From Rhodobacteraceae bacterium UBA1957 (GTDB lineage: Bacteria > Pseudomonadota > Alphaproteobacteria > Rhodobacterales > Rhodobacteraceae): DNA of 10,701 nt. This document shows positions 1 through 6,992 of the stretch, piece after piece. Positions within the stretch are counted from its first letter, which is position 1; each line of letters begins with the position of its first letter. The notes beneath the pieces were generated by a model. The model was not told the DNA's origin. It was given only the letters and a program-made list of their open reading frames with translations, and did not search any database. The position numbers and the translations under genes are program-made. Location: contig DDEJ01000148.1 of the NCBI GenBank assembly GCA_002336405.1, positions 1 through 10,701 of the forward strand, in the 5' to 3' direction.

Positions 1-440
1 GCGCCTTCACCATCCAACAGAACCTTATAAAAATTCCAACGTGGTCGATATCCTTCGGTTTGGTTTAACCACACGAAAAACGGATGTGCCTCATCGCCAC
101 GAACCTTGGTGATTGTCGTCATTGGCACATCAAGGCCAAAATTAACGGTGCAGAAATCTTTTACTGCCGCCTCGTCTGACAGCTCTTGGTTAAAATCATC
201 TGACGGAACAGCCAGCACAACAAGACCCTTGTCGCGATAGGTTTCATGAAGCTGCTGCAGCGCTTCATATTGATAAGTAAACCCACATTGCGAAGCGGTG
301 TTGACCACCAAAACCGGCTGGCCGCGCCAGTCCGACGTGGACATGGTGCCCCCGTCTATCGAGTCAAATTGGAAGTTTTCCGCCATCGCCGTCTGTCCTC
401 CTAAAATTACCATAAAAATCGCTGCTATCAATATCCGCAT
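1..440 (-). CDS. Exported glutathione peroxidase family protein (2-Cys type), C-terminus cut by window edge
   Basis: Thiol peroxidase of the glutathione peroxidase family, reducing hydrogen peroxide or organic peroxides. The first 146 residues are visible and the C-terminus lies beyond the left edge. Residues 1-20 look like a Sec signal peptide: Arg2, a hydrophobic stretch, then an AMA cleavage site before ENFQF, so the mature enzyme is probably periplasmic. The peroxidatic site is NTASQCGFT with Cys52, not selenocysteine. Trp135 and Asn136 of the catalytic tetrad are present in RWNFYK. The usual tetrad Gln (NQFG) aligns with Asp82 in PSDDFNQE. Cys97 in DFCTVNF is 45 residues after Cys52, where two-Cys members carry the resolving cysteine, so thioredoxin-like proteins may be the reductant rather than glutathione (inference). 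The start is fixed by AGGAGG six bases upstream. It follows the M3 peptidase by 67 bases and could be co-transcribed with it. The family is sure; the substrate and reductant are not. Confidence 0.93.
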   Translation of the reverse strand, partial: MRILIAAIFMVILGGQTAMAENFQFDSIDGGTMSTSDWRGQPVLVVNTASQCGFTYQYEALQQLHETYRDKGLVVLAVPSDDFNQELSDEAAVKDFCTVNFGLDVPMTTITKVRGDEAHPFFVWLNQTEGYRPRWNFYKVLLDGEG

Positions 441-446
441 GTGGCA

Positions 447-452
447 CCTCCT
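447..452 (-). promoter_or_regulatory. Strong ribosome binding site of the peroxidase gene
   Basis: On the minus strand AGGAGG lies six bases before the ATG at 438-440. It is the best Shine-Dalgarno match in the window. It supports the start that includes the signal peptide over the internal ATG at codon 10. Confidence 0.85.
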
Positions 453-507
453 GTAGGATAGAACTTAGCGGCGCCTGCCCAAAGTCAACTGATGCGACTT
501 TTTTTTG

Positions 508-2334
508 CTACGCCTGTTCCTCCATCGCTTCCAATTCGTCGATCATATCCGAAATCATCGACAGGCCCTTATCCCAAAAGGTTGGGTCCGATGCATCCAG
601 CCCAAAGGGCGCCAAAAGCTCTTTATGATGCTTGGATCCGCCGGCTTTCAGCATATCAAAATACTTCTCTTGAAAGCCTTCGGGTTGCTCTTGATACACA
701 GCATAGAGCGCGTTGACCAAACCGTCACCAAAGGCATAGGCATAAACATAAAACGGTGAATGCACGAAATGCGGAATATAGGCCCAAAAGGTTTCATAGC
801 CGTCCATAAATTCAAAGGCTGGCCCCAGGCTTTCACCTTGAACTGACATCCACAATGCGTTGATGTCATCAGGGGTCAATTCACCCTGCGCGCGGGCATC
901 GTGCAGCTTGCATTCAAAGTCATAAAACGCGATCTGACGCACCACAGTGTTGATCATGTCCTCGACCTTGCCAGCCAGCATCACTTTGCGTTCGGCGGCG
1001 TCTTGTGCCCCATCAAGCATTTTGCGGAATGTCAGCATCTCGCCAAACACTGACGCCGTTTCAGCAAGCGTCAGAGGGGTCGACGACAGCATCTCGCCTT
1101 GGCCAGCGGCCAGCACCTGATGCACGCCATGCCCCAGCTCATGCGCCAATGTCATCACATCGCGTGGTTTGCCAAGATAGTTCAGCATCACGTAAGGGTG
1201 CACATCTGTGACTGTTGGGTGCGCAAAGGCCCCTGGCGCTTTGCCTGGCTTTACTGCGGCATCAATCCAGCCCTTGGTGAAAAACGGCTCTGCCAGATCG
1301 GCCATGCGCGGGTCAAAATCCTCATAGGCCTGCATCACCGTTTTCTGGGCCTCTTCCCAACCGACAATCTTGTTGGTTTCCATGGGCAGGGGGGCGTTGC
1401 GGTCCCAGACCTGCATCACATCCAGACCAAGCCATTTGCGCTTGAGCTCGTAATAGCGGTGACTGAGTTTTGGATAGGCGGTAACAACAGCATTGCGCAG
1501 CGCCTCGACAACTTCGGGTTCAACGTGGTTGGACAGATGGCGTCCGGTTTGCGGTGTGGGCATGCCACGCCAGCGATCAAGGATTTCTTTTTCTTTGGCT
1601 TGAGTGTTGTGCACCCGTGCAAAGGTTTTGACGGTGTCGCCAAATACCCGCGCCAGTTCGACAGCCCCTTTTTCACGCTGGGCGCGATCGGGATCTGTCA
1701 GCAGGTTGAGAGTGCTTTCTATGCCCAAGCTCTCGCCGTCGATTTCAAAGCTCAGCCCGGCGATAGTTTCATCAAACAGCCGTTCCCAAGCGTCCCCGAC
1801 AACCCCCAAATCGTGCAGAAACTTCTCAAGCTCGTCGGACAGCTGATACGGCTTCATCGCGCGAATGCGATCAAATACCGGTTGATAGCGCGCAAGGGCG
1901 CTGTTGGCATCCAGCAGCGCCTGCAGTGTGGCGTCATCGATCCGGTTCAGCTCAAGGGTGAAAAAAACCAGTGGTGTGGTGAAATTGGTGATTTTCTCTT
2001 GCATGTCCGACATGAATTTCGTGCGGTCGCCATCAATGGTTAGCTGGTAATAGCGCAGGCCCGCAAACGACATGATGCGTCCTGCGATGGTGTTGATACG
2101 CTCGTTGCGCAAGACGCACGCCAGCATCTCTGCGGCGTCCAAATTTGCGAGCTTTCCCTCATAGTCTGCGGCAAAACTGGCGCATTCTTGATCCAACCAT
2201 TGCAGGTCACGGCTCAGTTCAGGCGCGTTTTGGCTGCTGTACAGGTCGCTGAGATCCCATTCAGGCAGGTTGCCCAAATCCTTTGAGCCTGAGCTGGCAT
2301 TGACATCGTGAACCGGGAAGGGAAGCTGAAACAT
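508..2334 (-). CDS. pepF: M3 family oligoendopeptidase (PepF-like)
   Basis: Cytosolic zinc metallopeptidase of family M3 that cleaves short and medium oligopeptides, usually in peptide recycling. From the chosen start it has 608 residues, normal for the PepF group. The zinc site is HELGH at residues 398-402, with the third ligand most likely Glu425 in LTLAETASVFGE. The C-terminal part holds the conserved HSPFYVYAYAFGDGL stretch near the substrate-binding tyrosines. There is no signal peptide or membrane segment. The frame can be extended 11 codons to an ATG at 2367, but only C-rich sequence lies before that codon. The ATG at 2334 has TGAGG six bases upstream, and MFQLPFPVHD is a familiar-looking N-terminus for alphaproteobacterial members, so 2334 is preferred. 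It lies 70 bases after the amidohydrolase stop, on the same strand, with no hairpin terminator seen between them. A 314-codon antisense open frame inside it is judged spurious. Confidence 0.95.
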   Translation of the reverse strand: MFQLPFPVHDVNASSGSKDLGNLPEWDLSDLYSSQNAPELSRDLQWLDQECASFAADYEGKLANLDAAEMLACVLRNERINTIAGRIMSFAGLRYYQLTIDGDRTKFMSDMQEKITNFTTPLVFFTLELNRIDDATLQALLDANSALARYQPVFDRIRAMKPYQLSDELEKFLHDLGVVGDAWERLFDETIAGLSFEIDGESLGIESTLNLLTDPDRAQREKGAVELARVFGDTVKTFARVHNTQAKEKEILDRWRGMPTPQTGRHLSNHVEPEVVEALRNAVVTAYPKLSHRYYELKRKWLGLDVMQVWDRNAPLPMETNKIVGWEEAQKTVMQAYEDFDPRMADLAEPFFTKGWIDAAVKPGKAPGAFAHPTVTDVHPYVMLNYLGKPRDVMTLAHELGHGVHQVLAAGQGEMLSSTPLTLAETASVFGEMLTFRKMLDGAQDAAERKVMLAGKVEDMINTVVRQIAFYDFECKLHDARAQGELTPDDINALWMSVQGESLGPAFEFMDGYETFWAYIPHFVHSPFYVYAYAFGDGLVNALYAVYQEQPEGFQEKYFDMLKAGGSKHHKELLAPFGLDASDPTFWDKGLSMISDMIDELEAMEEQA

Positions 2335-2340
2335 AGGTAA

Positions 2341-2344
2341 CCTC
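2341..2344 (-). promoter_or_regulatory. Ribosome binding site that decides the M3 peptidase start
   Basis: GAGG (within TGAGG) on the minus strand lies six bases before the ATG at 2332-2334. The alternative ATG at 2365-2367 has no purine-rich element upstream, so the shorter 608-residue protein is favoured over the 619-residue one. Confidence 0.6.
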
Positions 2345-2404
2345 AATTGATTTCTATCTAAGGACATAGGTGTGAGCAGGGGGCATAATCAACCCGTAAC
2401 GTGG

Positions 2405-3280
2405 TTAAAAGCCATAAAGTTGCGCTGGGTTGTCCACAAGAATGCGGTGGCGGGTTTTGGTGTCGGTGACGACGCGGTGAAACGCATCAAGCAAGCACGC
2501 AGCGCGCGGCATTTCGGCCCCGTTGAGCATAATATGCGGCCAGTCAGACCCCCATAGGCAGCGCTGGGGGTTGGCGGCAACAAGGGCTGCAACAATGGCG
2601 TCAGCTGTGTCATAGGGTGCGTCACACAGCCGGTAAAGCCCGGAAAGCTTGACCCAAGCCTTTCCCTCAGCAAGCAGGCGGCACAGGGTCTGGATGCCTG
2701 GATGGGCCACGCCAAGGCTGAGGTCAGGCCAGCCGATATGATCAAAACACACATCGACTGGCAGCCGGGCGACCTGTGTTTCCAGATCTTCGATATGCAG
2801 ATGCGCATGCATCAGCATCTGAACATGCAGATTCCGCGCCGCCAGTTTGGGGGCCATTGCCTGCACCCCGTCCCAGCTGAGAACGCCGCCATGTACATAA
2901 TTCAGTCGCACCCCTGCCATGTTCCATTCGGCAAACTGATCCAGATCCGCCTCGCTGGCGTCATCGGGTAAAAGGCCAATCCCGCGAAAGCCGTCGCCAA
3001 GACGATCAAGAGCTGCAACGGTCACGCTATTGTCAGTGCCGTAAAGAATCGAGTGGACAATCACGCCGCGTGAACAGCCCATTTGTGCCAAGTGGTTGCG
3101 ATACTGGTTTAGCCAATCTTCAAACGGGATGCCCGGGGCCGGGTTTTCGACACGGCCCTGCCAAAGTGGAAATTCCGATTTGTCCGCCAGCATATGCACA
3201 TGGGTGTCACAGGCGCCGTCGGGAGCCGCAATCAGCGGCGCTTCGGTCGGGGGCGGTGGCAGGGCGTCTGGTCTATCCAT
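2405..3280 (-). CDS. Amidohydrolase family protein, COG3618 (LigI / galactarolactone isomerase-like)
   Basis: TIM-barrel amidohydrolase (Amidohydrolase_2, COG3618), 291 residues, a usual length. The family includes 2-pyrone-4,6-dicarboxylate lactonase (LigI) and D-galactarolactone isomerase, which act on lactones or cyclic esters and do not all need a metal. Visible motifs are CDTHVHM with His27 and His29 near the N-terminus, His181 in FDHIGWPD, Asp246 in WGSDWPH, and the closing DNPAQLYGF; these match the LigI-type active-site arrangement. There is no signal peptide, so it should be cytosolic. Its ATG lies inside the end of the DNA ligase gene (8-base overlap, ATGGATAG), with only a weak GAGATG-like element upstream, so its translation is probably coupled to the ligase. 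The substrate cannot be told from sequence and the neighbours do not point to a lactone pathway. It ends 70 bases before the peptidase gene. Confidence 0.88.
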   Translation of the reverse strand: MDRPDALPPPPTEAPLIAAPDGACDTHVHMLADKSEFPLWQGRVENPAPGIPFEDWLNQYRNHLAQMGCSRGVIVHSILYGTDNSVTVAALDRLGDGFRGIGLLPDDASEADLDQFAEWNMAGVRLNYVHGGVLSWDGVQAMAPKLAARNLHVQMLMHAHLHIEDLETQVARLPVDVCFDHIGWPDLSLGVAHPGIQTLCRLLAEGKAWVKLSGLYRLCDAPYDTADAIVAALVAANPQRCLWGSDWPHIMLNGAEMPRAACLLDAFHRVVTDTKTRHRILVDNPAQLYGF

Positions 3281-4925
3281 AGCGGCTCAACATCTCTTTT
3301 AAGTCATCCAACGTATTGGCTTGTCGCACAACTTTGTCATGCCGCCAACGGCGCATCCGCGGAAACCGTAATGCGACGCCGGATTTATGTCTTGGGCTTT
3401 CATGCAGACCTTCAAAAGCGATCTCAAAAACATGATGGGGGGTGACCTGGCGCACCGGGCCAAAGCGCTGCAGGGTGTTTTTGCGCACCCATTTGCTGAT
3501 TTCGGCTAACTCGGCATCAGTGAGGCCGGAATAGGCTTTAGTGAACGGCACCAGATCCTCGCCCTGCCACAGCGCAAAGGTAAAGTCGCTATACAGGGTG
3601 GCGCGGCGGCCATGGCCTGCTTGTGCATAGATCATCACCGCGTCAATGGTCAGTGGATCAAGCTTCCATTTCCACCAATCGCCCTTTTTGCGCCCGACGC
3701 CATAGGCGCTGTCGTGGCGTTTGATCATCACACCCTCTGTGCCGGCCGCGCGTGCCCCGGCGCGCATACTGGCCAGATCGCCCCAAGTTTTGAAATCAAG
3801 CCCCTGAGACAGCCGCAGCGGGCAGGTGTCGGGCAGCGTGGCGAACAGAGTGGTCAAATGCGCCCGGCGCTGGTCATAGGGTTGGAGGCGTATATCGCGG
3901 CCTTGATGTTCTAAAAGGTCATAGGCCATCAAAATAACTGGCGCGTCATCGCGCAATTTCTTGGGCACGGTTTTGCGACCGATACGTTTTTGCAGAGCGT
4001 TGAACGGCATTGGCCGGCCGGATTTCCATGCCAGTAACTCGCCGTCCAGCACGGTGCTGTCTGGCAAAAGACTGGCAAGTTTCGTAAACTCGGGAAAGCG
4101 ATCGGTGATCAATTCCTCCCCGCGGGACCAGACGAAAACATTGCCATCGCGCAGAATAATCTGTCCGCGAATGCCGTCCCATTTCCATTCGGCGCGCCAG
4201 TCCTGGCAAGGGCCGAGCTGTGCGGCAGCCGGATCAGCCTCTTGATCAACATCCACATCAGGCCCGGTTTCCAGCGTGTGATTGCCTCGCGCCTCAAGCC
4301 CGTTAGCGAGATAGAACGGATAGGGGCGCGATAAGTCGGTTGCGGGGCTGTCGCTTTCGATTAATTCGGCCCATGTTGTGGTATCCGGGGTCCAATTGCC
4401 CATCAGGCGATGGGCCAATGTGGCTGCATCCTGTCCGGTGGCCTGCGCCAATGCGCGGGTCATCAGCCTTTGACTGACCCCGATCCGAAAGCCACCAGTG
4501 ATCAGTTTGTTAAACAAAAAACATTGCTGCACTGGCAACTGATCCCATGCGCTGATGATTTGTGGCTTGCGCTGATCGGACGGCAGCGCGTGTAAGGCCC
4601 GCAGCCATACGATCCAATCACTGAGCGAGCGATCGCTTGTCTGTTGGGCGGGCGGCAGGATCAACGCCAAAGCTTCTGCCAAATCTCCCACCACCCGATA
4701 GCAATCCTCAAACAGCCACAAGGGGATATTGGCGCGTTCGGCGGCCCATTGCCTGAGCTGAGTGGTCGTGACCGCGCGTTTCGGGCGACGCCCTGAGAAC
4801 AGCGCGATCGTCCACAGCTTGTCCATTGGATCTGCTACTTGAAAGTAATTAGATAAATAACTGATTTTATAGGATGTTTTTGTTGTCTCATCCAGTTGAG
4901 CAAACAGGGCTGTAAAGGTTTTCAT
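3273..4925 (-). CDS. ATP-dependent DNA ligase, exonuclease-associated family
   Basis: ATP-dependent DNA ligase of the bacterial family typified by Pseudomonas putida PP_1105, which seals nicks through a lysyl-AMP intermediate and is thought to act in repair. It has 550 residues: an alpha-helical N-terminal domain (about 1-200), the nucleotidyltransferase domain (about 240-430) and an OB-fold domain (about 430-530). Motif I is EWKWDGIRG with the adenylated Lys248. Next come SRGE (Arg268), motif III DGEL at 294-297, AYDLL at 335-339, motif IV GTEGVMIKR at 395-403, motif V WWKWKLDP with Lys419 and Lys421, and the C-terminal LRFPRMRRWR. Residues about 212-236 form an acidic, D/E/A-rich stretch just before motif I that looks longer than in relatives I remember. 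The ATG overlaps the exonuclease stop by ATGA, and the 3' end overlaps the amidohydrolase. All catalytic motifs are intact. Confidence 0.96.
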   Translation of the reverse strand: MKTFTALFAQLDETTKTSYKISYLSNYFQVADPMDKLWTIALFSGRRPKRAVTTTQLRQWAAERANIPLWLFEDCYRVVGDLAEALALILPPAQQTSDRSLSDWIVWLRALHALPSDQRKPQIISAWDQLPVQQCFLFNKLITGGFRIGVSQRLMTRALAQATGQDAATLAHRLMGNWTPDTTTWAELIESDSPATDLSRPYPFYLANGLEARGNHTLETGPDVDVDQEADPAAAQLGPCQDWRAEWKWDGIRGQIILRDGNVFVWSRGEELITDRFPEFTKLASLLPDSTVLDGELLAWKSGRPMPFNALQKRIGRKTVPKKLRDDAPVILMAYDLLEHQGRDIRLQPYDQRRAHLTTLFATLPDTCPLRLSQGLDFKTWGDLASMRAGARAAGTEGVMIKRHDSAYGVGRKKGDWWKWKLDPLTIDAVMIYAQAGHGRRATLYSDFTFALWQGEDLVPFTKAYSGLTDAELAEISKWVRKNTLQRFGPVRQVTPHHVFEIAFEGLHESPRHKSGVALRFPRMRRWRHDKVVRQANTLDDLKEMLSRYG

Positions 4926-5935
4926 GGCGCTTGATCCTGTTCCAAGGTCTCGCCGGTGAACTCTGTTTTGACGGTCTGGGCGTGATAACCGATTTCGTTT
5001 AAGTAGCGGCTGAATACGTCGGTATAGCCATGTGTCGTATAGATATTTTCAGCCCCCGTTGCGCGGACAGCTTGCAATAGGCCTTTCCAGTCGGCGTGAT
5101 CCGACAAGACAAAGCCGCGTTCTGCGTTACGGCGGCGGCGCACTCCGCGCAGGCGCATCCAACCACTGACTACGGCCTCTGACACCGGCCCGAACCGACG
5201 CAGCCAGGCGCTGCCAAGGGCCGAGGGTGGCGCCAATACCAGAGCACCGGGCAGGTTTTTAACGTCAAGATTGGCAGTTACCTGTATGCTATTATTGGTT
5301 AGTATTGATTGTCTATCTAGAATGTCGTTGGTTTTTGCAATTGCGGTATGTGACAGGATTGGGCCGATGTCTGGGTTTAAATGCACCAAAAGTCGCTGCG
5401 CTTTGCCCAGAGCATATGCCCCCAAAACCGAAGTTCGGCCCTCGGCGGCATTATTGGCCCACCAATCATTGATCTGTGCCATGACGGCGGCTTGTGGTTG
5501 CCAGTCAAACACTGGCATCCCGAAGGTGCATTCAGTGATAAAGCTGTGGCAGGCAACAGGCTCAAACGGATCACTTAAACCGTCATTTTCTGTTTTATAA
5601 TCACCAGATACAACCCAAATCTCACCTGAAACTTCCACTTTAATTTGGGCGGAACCCGGCACATGGCCGGCGGGGTGGAACGATACGGTTGCATCACCGA
5701 TCTGGCGGGTCTGGCCATATTTAACAGCGTCGAGATCAATCTTGCCAAGGCGATGTTGCATGACGGGCCCGGCGAGATCGGTTGCTAGATAACGGCGATG
5801 ACCACTGCGGGCGTGATCGGCATGGCCATGGGTGATCAACGCTCGCTCAACCGGTCTCCATGGATCGATATAGAAATCCCCAGCGGGGCAATAGATACCA
5901 TTTTTAGTGAAGGTCAGAACAGGAGCACGGCGCAT
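4922..5935 (-). CDS. DNA ligase-associated exonuclease, metallo-beta-lactamase fold
   Basis: Putative 3' end-processing nuclease of the ligase-associated exonuclease family (MBL fold, related to SNM1/CPSF nucleases), 337 residues. It is expected to trim DNA ends before the ligase next door seals them. Metal-binding residues are visible in order: THGHADH at 35-41 (His36, His38, Asp40, His41), His91 in HPAGHVPGS, Asp112 in SGDYKTE, SDHADW at 278-283 and THGYT at 301-305; ITECTFG at 133-139 is also typical. The start is secure because an in-frame TAA lies at 5945-5947, only three sense codons upstream of this ATG. There is no clear Shine-Dalgarno sequence. The gene ends with ATGA shared with the ligase start, so the pair is translationally coupled. 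Codons around 5270-5345 are AT-rich and encode a variable linker (residues about 198-223). Confidence 0.94.
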   Translation of the reverse strand: MRRAPVLTFTKNGIYCPAGDFYIDPWRPVERALITHGHADHARSGHRRYLATDLAGPVMQHRLGKIDLDAVKYGQTRQIGDATVSFHPAGHVPGSAQIKVEVSGEIWVVSGDYKTENDGLSDPFEPVACHSFITECTFGMPVFDWQPQAAVMAQINDWWANNAAEGRTSVLGAYALGKAQRLLVHLNPDIGPILSHTAIAKTNDILDRQSILTNNSIQVTANLDVKNLPGALVLAPPSALGSAWLRRFGPVSEAVVSGWMRLRGVRRRRNAERGFVLSDHADWKGLLQAVRATGAENIYTTHGYTDVFSRYLNEIGYHAQTVKTEFTGETLEQDQAP

Positions 5936-6035
5936 AACGCTAACTTAGGCTTGGCAGCGGGGAAGGCCAATGTTTTTTGTTCGGGCCTCTGGCGTGGCTG
6001 CCTTTAAAAGTTGCGGGCGTGATTTTTTGGCTGTG
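5936..6035 (-). other. 100-base intergenic gap, possible promoter of the exonuclease-ligase operon
   Basis: This is the longest gap in the window. It separates the hydrolase stop from the exonuclease start on the same strand. On the minus strand a weak promoter-like pair is visible: TTGGCC (5965-5970), a 17-base spacer, then TAAGTT (5942-5947), ending six bases before the exonuclease ATG. AGGCC and GGCCT could pair around a 15-base loop, but no U-run follows, so no terminator is called. The operon break here is inferred. Confidence 0.3.
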
Positions 6036-6992
6036 CTATGTGTTTTGGGCAAAAAATTCGGTTATTTCGTCGACCCTTGCCATGCGTAGTGCTGCGGCCT
6101 CCATCAGAGCTTCGTGGCGAATACCCGGTAGGGTAATTAATCGCCCACGCGCCCAACCCGCCATGCGGCGCACGATTGCTCCGGGTTCAACGATCTGCTC
6201 GTCGGAGCCCAGATAGGTCAGGCACGGCAGATCCGGCGCGGGCAGTTTTGACAGGCGGTACATTTCGTTCAAGCTGGCATTGAGCCAGCCAAGGGTTGGT
6301 CCGCCGAGGCCAAAACTGGGATTGTGCTGCAGTTGGGCTCTCATATGGTCAAAACTTGCGTGATCATTGGTCAGCTGATTGTTCTCGAAGGTCACATTCA
6401 AAAGATAAGGTGTACCTGATGTTCCTGGCGCATAGAGCCCCCCGCTTTTGAGCCAACGCGCCAGCGTCGATACAATCCACGCGCCTATCCGGAGAAGGGG
6501 AGGCATTTCGATTCCCCACATTGGGCCTGTGAACACAACTGACTGCACCGGCAGCCCCTCGTGGAGCGCTCGTAACCCGATGCAGCCACCCATCGAATGG
6601 GCGAGAAGGGTCCACGGTTTGGGCAGCGCAAGTGCTGTCATCGCCTCAATCAAAGCGGCGTGATCTCGCTGGTACTCGGCAAAATCTGCGACATGGCCTT
6701 TCAGCCGGTCGGGCAAAGCGCGGTCTGCAAGACCCTGACCCCGCCAGTCTATCGTCACTGTGTTATAGTCCCGAGCGACAAAGTCGGCGGCAATACTTGC
6801 GTATTTTTCGATGTATTCGGTGCGCCCGGGGAAAATTATGATTGTTCCCTTGGGGGTCGCGGCCCGCCACAGTCCCAGTCGGCAACGCCGTTTGTCACGG
6901 GTGTGTATCCAAAATGCCTGCCCGTCCGGTTGTGGCGCGTCGGGGCGCAGTGGTTTTGGGGCTGTAAAATAGGGTGCTGGCGTGAGGTGCAT
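6036..6992 (-). CDS. Alpha/beta hydrolase (lysophospholipase / monoacylglycerol lipase-like)
   Basis: Serine hydrolase of the alpha/beta fold, COG2267 type, 318 residues. The nucleophile is Ser133 in LLAHSMGGCIG (GxSxG variant AHSMGG). The likely acid is Asp264 in YLGSDEQIV, and the catalytic His is His293 in LPGIRHEALME. An oxyanion-hole region is seen as FPGRTEYIEKY at 54-64, and IDWRGQGLADR at 81-91 is the typical strand-turn of this group. Residues about 150-240 form the cap. There is no signal peptide, so it is cytosolic or loosely membrane-associated. Substrates of such proteins are usually lysophospholipids, monoacylglycerols or other esters; the exact one is unknown. Its ATG shares one base with the stop of the SCP2 gene (TGATG), so translation probably reinitiates from SCP2, which supports a lipid-related role (inference). 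Confidence 0.92.
   Translation of the reverse strand: MHLTPAPYFTAPKPLRPDAPQPDGQAFWIHTRDKRRCRLGLWRAATPKGTIIIFPGRTEYIEKYASIAADFVARDYNTVTIDWRGQGLADRALPDRLKGHVADFAEYQRDHAALIEAMTALALPKPWTLLAHSMGGCIGLRALHEGLPVQSVVFTGPMWGIEMPPLLRIGAWIVSTLARWLKSGGLYAPGTSGTPYLLNVTFENNQLTNDHASFDHMRAQLQHNPSFGLGGPTLGWLNASLNEMYRLSKLPAPDLPCLTYLGSDEQIVEPGAIVRRMAGWARGRLITLPGIRHEALMEAAALRMARVDEITEFFAQNT

Noticed and set aside
458..488. Promoter-like TTGACT and TTCTAT before the peroxidase gene (minus strand)
   Set aside because: The spacer is 19 bases, the -10 match is poor, and the start point would fall inside the ribosome binding site.
481..508. Hairpin AAAGTC/GACTTT followed by a T-run, looking like an intrinsic terminator on the plus strand
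   Set aside because: The stem is only six AT-rich base pairs, and there is no plus-strand gene upstream for it to end. On the minus strand the run is A, not U.
1099..2043. A 314-codon open frame on the plus strand
   Set aside because: It lies fully antisense to the M3 peptidase gene, has no recognisable domain or ribosome binding site, and its composition is what the complement of a conserved gene produces.
2335..2404. Possible promoter TTGATT with TATGTC ahead of the M3 peptidase
   Set aside because: The -10 matches only three of six positions, and nothing else distinguishes it from chance in a 70-base gap.
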